Shown here: one piece after another, positions 6,636-10,849 of the stretch
How positions within the stretch are numbered: position 1 is the first letter of the stretch
Layout: the number at the start of each line of letters is the position of its first letter
Source: Chloroflexota bacterium
Lineage (GTDB): Bacteria; Chloroflexota; Dehalococcoidia; Lucifugimonadales; UBA826
Direction: 5' to 3'
Length of the DNA stretch: 10,849 nucleotides
Assembly (NCBI GenBank): GCA_002718095.1
Contig: PBDP01000004.1
Span: forward strand, 305,970 to 316,818
Program-made: the position numbers and the translations under genes
The notes under the pieces: generated by a model
The model's input: only the letters and a program-made list of their open reading frames with translations
What the model was told of the DNA's origin: nothing
Database searches by the model: none

Positions 6636-7798
6636 CCTAATAGCTCTACTAATTTTTCCCCTACAATGACTTCTTCACCTGAATTCAATCCGAACATATG
6701 GATTTCTATATTGTCACTATAGTCGCTGTTTAGGTCATAGGAGTTTTTGTTTGAAACTCTGGTCCAGATAGGGGGATTGTTGTCCTTTAATTTATCAACT
6801 ATGTCTTGTAGCGTCATTCCAATAATGGATTCGTCTATTGTTATATGAACTCCAAATGGTTGATGCCCGATTGAGTTATTTATCAAAGTTGCATTTAATC
6901 CTTTTATACCTTGCAACAAATTGACGATTGTTTGACTGCGAGTCTCTATAGAATCTAATCTTTCTTCATGATTAGTTTGCATCCAATATTTTACGGCAGT
7001 TAATGCTCCTATCATTTCTTGTCTATCTACCTTATGAGGCCTTCCTATTCCTCGTATTCTTCTTCCTTCATATCCGACAAAAGATTGTTTAGATATTTGT
7101 CGGATCATTTTTTCTGTTCCAAGTGCTAGGCCGGTTGATTGAGGAGCCCCTATGTATTTAGCCGCAACACATTGGAAATCTGCACCCATTCTTATTGCTT
7201 TTCCCATTAGCTCTAAAGGATATACTTGCCCAGCTGCATCAACCAAAACTGGAATATTATGATTGTGAGCAATTTCTATAGTGTCTTCTAAACTTAATGC
7301 GTTTGGGTCTAATTCTTGTTCTACCATAAAGAAATGAACGGCAGCTGTTTTTTCGGTGATTGCATTTTCTAAATCTTCAGGAGATGTTTTATCATTAGTT
7401 CCGAAATCTACTAATGTTGCTCCGGAAGTTTCTAGACATCTGTCATACCAATATCTTTGTCGTTTCTGTATTAAGATCTCATTTTTCATTCCGTTTGTAT
7501 TAGGTAACTGCTCTATTAATTTATCATCATCTCCTGCCATTACAGCTGCGGCTGCGAGTGTGAGGGCAGAACCTGCTCCAGAAGTAATATATGCTGCCGG
7601 GACATTTAACATATCGGCTATTGCAGAACCTGCTTTTTCCTCCAATTCAATTAAAGGTATATATGATGACCCGGCCTGCTCCATAGCTTCTAAAGCTTCT
7701 GGAATTGGAGTAGAACCTCCTAGCATAGTTACACTTCCTATTGCATTTATGATAGGTTGGATTCCTATTTCTTCATAGATATTATTTGGATTTGCCAT
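6632..7798 (-). CDS. SelA-like PLP-dependent enzyme (aminotransferase class V fold; lyase/aminotransferase)
   Basis: A 388-residue fold-type I PLP enzyme of the SelA-like group (COG1921-type). Key residues: TSGAGSA (72-78) as the PLP phosphate-binding loop, Asp187 in PVLVDAAGQVYP (183-194) for the pyridine nitrogen, and Lys214 in VAAKYIGAPQSTGLALG (211-227) as the Schiff-base lysine. The GAPQSTG stretch after the lysine is characteristic of SelA-like proteins. True selenocysteine synthase is longer and normally sits with selB; neither applies here, so selenium metabolism is unlikely. Family members such as the D-glucosaminate-6-phosphate ammonia-lyase DgaE eliminate ammonia from amino sugars or amino acids, and a similar lyase or transaminase role is the best guess. 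It is cytoplasmic, with no signal peptide. The ATG start has a G-rich GGGGGA site (7804-7809) with about 6-nt spacing, 17 bp after the peroxiredoxin stop, so it may be co-transcribed with that block. Confidence 0.9.
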   Translation of the reverse strand: MANPNNIYEEIGIQPIINAIGSVTMLGGSTPIPEALEAMEQAGSSYIPLIELEEKAGSAIADMLNVPAAYITSGAGSALTLAAAAVMAGDDDKLIEQLPNTNGMKNEILIQKRQRYWYDRCLETSGATLVDFGTNDKTSPEDLENAITEKTAAVHFFMVEQELDPNALSLEDTIEIAHNHNIPVLVDAAGQVYPLELMGKAIRMGADFQCVAAKYIGAPQSTGLALGTEKMIRQISKQSFVGYEGRRIRGIGRPHKVDRQEMIGALTAVKYWMQTNHEERLDSIETRSQTIVNLLQGIKGLNATLINNSIGHQPFGVHITIDESIIGMTLQDIVDKLKDNNPPIWTRVSNKNSYDLNSDYSDNIEIHMFGLNSGEEVIVGEKLVELLG

Positions 7799-7815
7799 GA
7801 GATTCCCCCATATAT

Positions 7816-8286
7816 TTATAGTGATTTAATGATTTCTAGAATTTTGCCATAATCAGGTTCATCACCTGGGTTTTCTCCAATCGACTGATAAACTAATTGA
7901 CATTCTTTATCAACAATCATGATTGCACGATTAGCAGAAATATACCCTTCCATTCCACCAAGATTATTAAATGCAACATCGAATTTTGCGACACATTTTC
8001 TGTCGAAATCGCTTAGAAGGTTGTATCGTATATTATTTTGTTCTTTCCAATGAGCCAATGCGAAAGCAGAATCGACTGATACTCCAACTAAAGTTATTTT
8101 ATTATCTTCGAGATCGTCGAGGTATGCGTCTATTTGGTTCATTCCAATACTGCATAATGATGTAAATGCTCCAGGGAAGAATGCTATTAATGTAAAACCT
8201 GTTTGATCGCTTATAAGATCTGTAATTTCCTTATCTTGATTGTACAGTTGGATGTTTTCTACTTTATCGCCTATTTTAAATGACAT
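7816..8286 (-). CDS. AhpE-like 1-Cys peroxiredoxin
   Basis: A 156-residue thioredoxin-fold peroxidase that reduces hydrogen peroxide or organic/lipid hydroperoxides. The peroxidatic motif is FFPGAFTSLCSIGM (36-49), with Pro38, Thr42 and Cys45; the conserved catalytic Arg is Arg120 in NRAIMIVD. The typical BCP resolving cysteine five residues on is replaced by Asn50, so it looks like the one-cysteine AhpE group, although Cys98 (DRKCVAKFDVA) or Cys129 might act as resolving residues. I place the start at 8286 because AAGGA (8292-8296) lies 5 nt upstream and MSFKIGDKVENI is a standard peroxiredoxin N-terminus; the open frame extends to 8361 but that part overlaps the preceding gene and is unlike the family. 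It starts 11 bp after the anchored protein's stop. Following lipid-modification genes, it may protect membrane lipids, which is inference. Confidence 0.94.
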   Translation of the reverse strand: MSFKIGDKVENIQLYNQDKEITDLISDQTGFTLIAFFPGAFTSLCSIGMNQIDAYLDDLEDNKITLVGVSVDSAFALAHWKEQNNIRYNLLSDFDRKCVAKFDVAFNNLGGMEGYISANRAIMIVDKECQLVYQSIGENPGDEPDYGKILEIIKSL

Positions 8287-8291
8287 TTTAA

Positions 8292-8296
8292 TCCTT
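8292..8296 (-). promoter_or_regulatory. Ribosome binding site deciding the peroxiredoxin start
   Basis: Reads AAGGA on the minus strand, 5 nt before the ATG at 8286 and just after the stop of the upstream gene (8298-8300). It supports the short peroxiredoxin model over the 25-residue longer open frame. Confidence 0.7.
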
Positions 8297-8297
8297 T

Positions 8298-8999
8298 TTA
8301 TATTTTTGATTTTCTTCGTAAATATATAATTAAAATTGCTACAGATGCAAATAATGCACATATTGATAAAAAAATGTATCTGTTACTATAATCGTTTGAT
8401 TTGGGTTTTGGGGTTAGTTCCGTATTAGTATTCTCTTCCTTATGGAATTTTTGTATGTCGTTTATAGAAGCTGGGAGTGTAATCCAGTCTGAAACACTAA
8501 ATTCTTCTTTATATCCTATGCCTATCCACAATTTACCGGATTTTTCTACTTTTTCATAACTTGAAATATAATATATTTGATTTTTTTTAAGAGCTATTTT
8601 CTCATCATATAGTATCCAGGAATAAGTATTTGTAAATGGTTCGTGGAATTCTTTAGGAGGGTTTTTATATTCTGCTGACATTATTAGACTTTTATCCGAT
8701 ATTGTGTTTTCGAATATTTCTACATTTGGTCTGTAATCCTCTAAATAAGGAATCTTTGGTATTCCAATTTGCATATGTAAGACTGTATCTTCGCTACTAT
8801 TAAATTTTATCCAAGAGTTAGAATTAGTTGGTGTTAATCTTTGGTATATAACTTTTGACACACTAATGTCAGATATTTCTAGAGCTGAGTCTTTATTTAC
8901 ATGATTTTCATTGGCAATGAAAGGTATATGGGCCTCAATAATGTTGTCTGAATGGTGCCAAATAATTAATGAAAGAAAAATGGCTATAAAATATTTCAT
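8298..8999 (-). CDS. Unrecognised exported protein with signal peptide and C-terminal membrane anchor
   Basis: A 233-residue protein of unknown function. Residues 1-23 form a signal peptide (MK, then a hydrophobic core 3-14), with a plausible cleavage after Ala23 giving a mature N-terminus HIPFIANENH. Residues 24-186 form a beta-rich, soluble domain; 187-206 are a Lys/Pro/Asn-rich linker; 208-227 are a transmembrane helix followed by RRKSKI, so the domain faces outside with a short cytoplasmic tail. Conserved-looking stretches are SNSWIKFN (60-67, like pre-peptidase C-terminal domains, where Trp and a beta-sandwich face), VLHMQIGIPKIPYLEDYRPN (73-92) and LWIGIGYKEEFSVSDWITLP (157-176). I have a faint recollection of similar uncharacterised proteins that start AHxP after the signal peptide, but cannot name a family. 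The ATG start has AGGA at 6-nt range, 11 bp after the DUF1365 stop, and the next gene is 11 bp away, so it is embedded in the lipid/peroxide block. Confidence 0.85.
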   Translation of the reverse strand: MKYFIAIFLSLIIWHHSDNIIEAHIPFIANENHVNKDSALEISDISVSKVIYQRLTPTNSNSWIKFNSSEDTVLHMQIGIPKIPYLEDYRPNVEIFENTISDKSLIMSAEYKNPPKEFHEPFTNTYSWILYDEKIALKKNQIYYISSYEKVEKSGKLWIGIGYKEEFSVSDWITLPASINDIQKFHKEENTNTELTPKPKSNDYSNRYIFLSICALFASVAILIIYLRRKSKI

Positions 9000-9010
9000 G
9001 ACTTCCTACA

Positions 9011-9817
9011 TTATTTGAATGGTATTTTTAGTCTAGATATAAATCCTACGGCAGGGGAGTCATTTGTACCTTCTAGACGGTCGGGTTTTTCGAAAAAAGG
9101 CATCTTACGTATGAAGAATATCATTGCTGCGTTAGTCAGTATTCTTATTTCTGTTAAGGTTACGGTTAATATTAATCGTGGAAGATTTTTAATCAAATTT
9201 TTTGTTGATAAAGTTACGAATTTCCCTTTATAACGGCTACCAAATATGAATTTGTCTTCTTGGAACAAGTTTATTTGAATGTCAAAAATATTTGAGGTTA
9301 CTGAAAAATTGAACTTATAGTATCCTTTTCTATCTAAAAATGGAGATACATGGAATTGTTTTATATTAAATCCTTCAAACTTTGTTGTAGACTCTGATTT
9401 AGACGGCATTTTATATAGATGTGATTCTTTAAAAGTATTATGCACTTCTACAATAGATCCCTTAAAGTATTTTTTGTCATCAAATACAAAATAAAATGAA
9501 GCTGGGTTGAAGGAATATCCAATAATTGCAGGCGCTGATAGCATTAAAATCGTGTCAGAATCTAATATTGTTAGATCCGATCCTGATGAAGAGTCATATA
9601 TTTTTTTTACTAACGATTTACTCGAGCTATTTATATGATTTCCACTAAACATAGATATAAGCCCATGCTTTTTTCTTGTTAGAGGCCATGGCAAATGTGA
9701 ATTTTGTCCATCTGATAAGTTTAATAAAATCATCGTGTGGTTGAATCCAAATTTTCTGAAACTTGGACTCTTTCTAATATGATTTAATTTTCCTATAGCT
9801 ATAGAATTTGGAATCAT
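9011..9817 (-). CDS. DUF1365 family protein
   Basis: A 268-residue member of DUF1365, near the family's usual length. Matching motifs in order are the N-terminal IGKLNHIRKSPSF (8-20), GYSFNPASFYFVFD (100-113), EVHNTFKESHLY (124-135) and KQFHVSPF (153-160). The repeated His/Asn/Glu residues suggest an active or ligand site, but the biochemical role is unsettled. DUF1365 genes are commonly found beside a COG2907 flavoprotein and a cyclopropane-fatty-acid-synthase-like methyltransferase, and the three can be fused in some eukaryotic algae, so a role in modifying membrane fatty acids is the accepted guess. No signal peptide is visible. The region 208-236 is hydrophobic (LPRLILTVTLTEIRILTNAAMIFFI) in part and may associate with the membrane. 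The ATG lies one base after the flavoprotein stop (TAA-A-ATG) with AGG further upstream inside that gene, indicating translational coupling. Confidence 0.92.
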   Translation of the reverse strand: MIPNSIAIGKLNHIRKSPSFRKFGFNHTMILLNLSDGQNSHLPWPLTRKKHGLISMFSGNHINSSSKSLVKKIYDSSSGSDLTILDSDTILMLSAPAIIGYSFNPASFYFVFDDKKYFKGSIVEVHNTFKESHLYKMPSKSESTTKFEGFNIKQFHVSPFLDRKGYYKFNFSVTSNIFDIQINLFQEDKFIFGSRYKGKFVTLSTKNLIKNLPRLILTVTLTEIRILTNAAMIFFIRKMPFFEKPDRLEGTNDSPAVGFISRLKIPFK

Positions 9818-9818
9818 T

Positions 9819-10849
9819 TTATAAACCTGAATCAGAAATTATATTTTGAGCTACCATTTTTCCACTTTTGAAGCCGTCTTCGTGGAATCCATATCCTAAG
9901 TATGCGCCACAAAATTTTATTTTGCCTGATTTATTTAATTTGTAAATAGATTTTTCGTTTTCGGAAGAGCTATGGGACAGAATCGGATGACTGTAACTAG
10001 TTTGAAATATTAATGTAGACGGATCAGGTAATTTACTCGGATTTAACGTTACAAAAAAATTGGTTTCTGATGAAATGTTTTGTAATCTGTTCATATAGTA
10101 AGTCACATGATAGTTTTTACTATTATCCGTTGAAGTGTTCATGACATTCCAAGAAGACCAAGTACGTTTATTTAGTGGCATATATGTTTCATCTGTATGT
10201 AATACAACATTGTTTTCAGTATATTGGTACTCTTGTAAAATTTCCTTCTTAGTACTAGAAAGATTTTTGATTAGACGATTTGATATATCAGAATGTGTTG
10301 CCATAACAACATAATCGTATGCTTGTATACTATTATTGGATAATGTTATTTGAACAAAATCTTCTACTTCTTCAACAGATATTACTTCTGAGTTTACTTG
10401 TATTGACCCTTTAAATAAATTGGTGAATTTATCAACATATTTTTTACTACCACCTGGAATAGTTTTCCATTTAGGTTTATTGAAAAACTCAAATAATTTG
10501 TGGTTGTTGAAGAAGTTTATAAAAGTTGAAGCCGGCATATACCTTACATAATCTGGATCACAAGACCATATTGCAGAACTTATTGGGATGAAATAATTTT
10601 CAATCACCTTATTTGGACACCCTAATTCTTTTAAGACTTGGATGATATTTTTTGAGTCATCTACTTTGGATGAATTTAATTTTTTCGAATATTTGTAAAT
10701 ATTAAATAAGAATAATATTTGTGAAGGATTTAGGGCACTTTTCTTATTTGGGAATAAACCTGATAATGTACCAGAATATGATATGTTATTTTTTTCATCT
10801 GTGAATGAAAATGACATATCTGTTTCTTCTTCGGGGATATTTAATTGGT
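9819..10849 (-). CDS. FAD/NAD-dependent amine-oxidase-like oxidoreductase (COG2907 type), C-terminal part, cut by window edge
   Basis: The frame is open to the right edge, with 342 codons inside the window. The Met at 10817 is internal: ten in-frame residues precede it (QLNIPEEETD), and the D-MSFS-x-x-D pattern is a mid-protein motif of this family, normally some 75-80 residues after the N-terminal FAD-binding GxGxxG, which must lie off the right side. Numbering from that Met, family signatures are YSGTLSGLF (14-22), YFIPISSAIWSCDP (75-88), KWKTIPGGSKKYVDKF (116-131), VVMATHSD (170-177), VVLHTDETYMP (204-214), WSSWN (220-224), YYMNRLQNI (240-248), FFVTLNP (254-260) and CGAYLGYGFHEDGFKSG (303-319). 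It is a flavoprotein desaturase/oxidase candidate; a related flavoprotein acts as a fatty acid desaturase (UfaD) in furan fatty acid synthesis in Rhodobacter, and by analogy it may act on membrane fatty acids. The DUF1365 partner follows one base after its stop. Confidence 0.93.
   Translation of the reverse strand, partial: QLNIPEEETDMSFSFTDEKNNISYSGTLSGLFPNKKSALNPSQILFLFNIYKYSKKLNSSKVDDSKNIIQVLKELGCPNKVIENYFIPISSAIWSCDPDYVRYMPASTFINFFNNHKLFEFFNKPKWKTIPGGSKKYVDKFTNLFKGSIQVNSEVISVEEVEDFVQITLSNNSIQAYDYVVMATHSDISNRLIKNLSSTKKEILQEYQYTENNVVLHTDETYMPLNKRTWSSWNVMNTSTDNSKNYHVTYYMNRLQNISSETNFFVTLNPSKLPDPSTLIFQTSYSHPILSHSSSENEKSIYKLNKSGKIKFCGAYLGYGFHEDGFKSGKMVAQNIISDSGL

Noticed and set aside
8287-8361. 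25-residue N-terminal extension of the peroxiredoxin frame, rich in Cys (MCIICIC), which could look like a metal-binding leader
   Set aside because: It overlaps the C-terminal codons of the anchored protein gene, has no ribosome binding site that suits it, and the downstream ATG has a good one and matches the family N-terminus.
3516-9233. Other plus-strand open frames (3516-3815, 6313-6522, 7356-7778, 7971-8165, 9015-9233)
   Set aside because: All are antisense to well supported genes and show no recognisable domain or ribosome binding site logic.
10815-10817. ATG at 10817 as the start of the flavoprotein
   Set aside because: The frame continues upstream to the window edge and the residues around it match an internal family motif; the FAD-binding N-terminus is missing from the window-limited version.
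1-10849. tRNA, rRNA, CRISPR array, insertion sequence, prophage or defence system
   Set aside because: Nearly all bases are covered by ten recognisable or clearly coding frames, gaps are at most 70 bp, and no repeats, transposase or integrase motifs are visible.

Overview
The window is a compact, AT-rich stretch of a prokaryotic genome (GC looks like about one third, by eye). It holds ten protein genes, all on the minus strand. Gaps are mostly under 20 bp, most starts have a purine-rich ribosome binding site, and there are no introns and no RNA genes. The gene content (two FGly-type sulfatases, a DUF3604 protein, a SelA-like PLP enzyme, an SDR, an MBL-fold protein) fits a heterotrophic, probably marine, bacterium that scavenges organic matter. 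Low-GC SAR202-type Chloroflexota or a marine proteobacterium would fit, but nothing in the sequence fixes the taxon. The outermost gene at each end is cut by the window edge.

In transcription order (right to left), the first block is 10849-7816. It has the C-terminal two thirds or more of a COG2907-type FAD-dependent oxidoreductase (N-terminus lost beyond the right edge), a DUF1365 protein starting 1 bp after its stop, an unrecognised secreted protein with a C-terminal membrane anchor, and an AhpE-like one-cysteine peroxiredoxin. The flavoprotein/DUF1365 pair is a recurrent bacterial gene pair, usually linked to cyclopropane-type fatty acid modification. Here the expected methyltransferase is not next to it inside the window; it may lie to the right. 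A lipid-modification and peroxide-defence theme is a reasonable inference.

The second block, 7798-1, follows without a real break (17 bp). It has a SelA-like PLP enzyme, a large DUF3604 protein with PHP-like metal motifs, an NADP-type SDR with a TTG start, two tandem sulfatase paralogues that overlap by one base, and the N-terminal 99 residues of a metallo-beta-lactamase-fold hydrolase. Together these look like a cytoplasmic catabolic set for a sulfated or otherwise esterified organic substrate. None of the sulfatases, DUF3604, SDR, PLP enzyme or MBL protein shows a signal peptide, and no transporter or formylglycine-generating enzyme is in the window. The pathway is inferred from family roles only.

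The two longest gaps (62 bp before DUF3604, 70 bp before the sulfatases) each hold a short inverted repeat that overlaps a -10-like hexamer, so these are the best places for internal promoters. There is no intergenic stretch over 70 bp, and I see no tRNA, rRNA, CRISPR array, insertion sequence or classical terminator.

The observations most worth a second look are the tandem sulfatase pair, in which the downstream copy has Met where the conserved active-site Lys is expected, and the unknown anchored protein between DUF1365 and the peroxiredoxin, whose predicted mature N-terminus would be a histidine.
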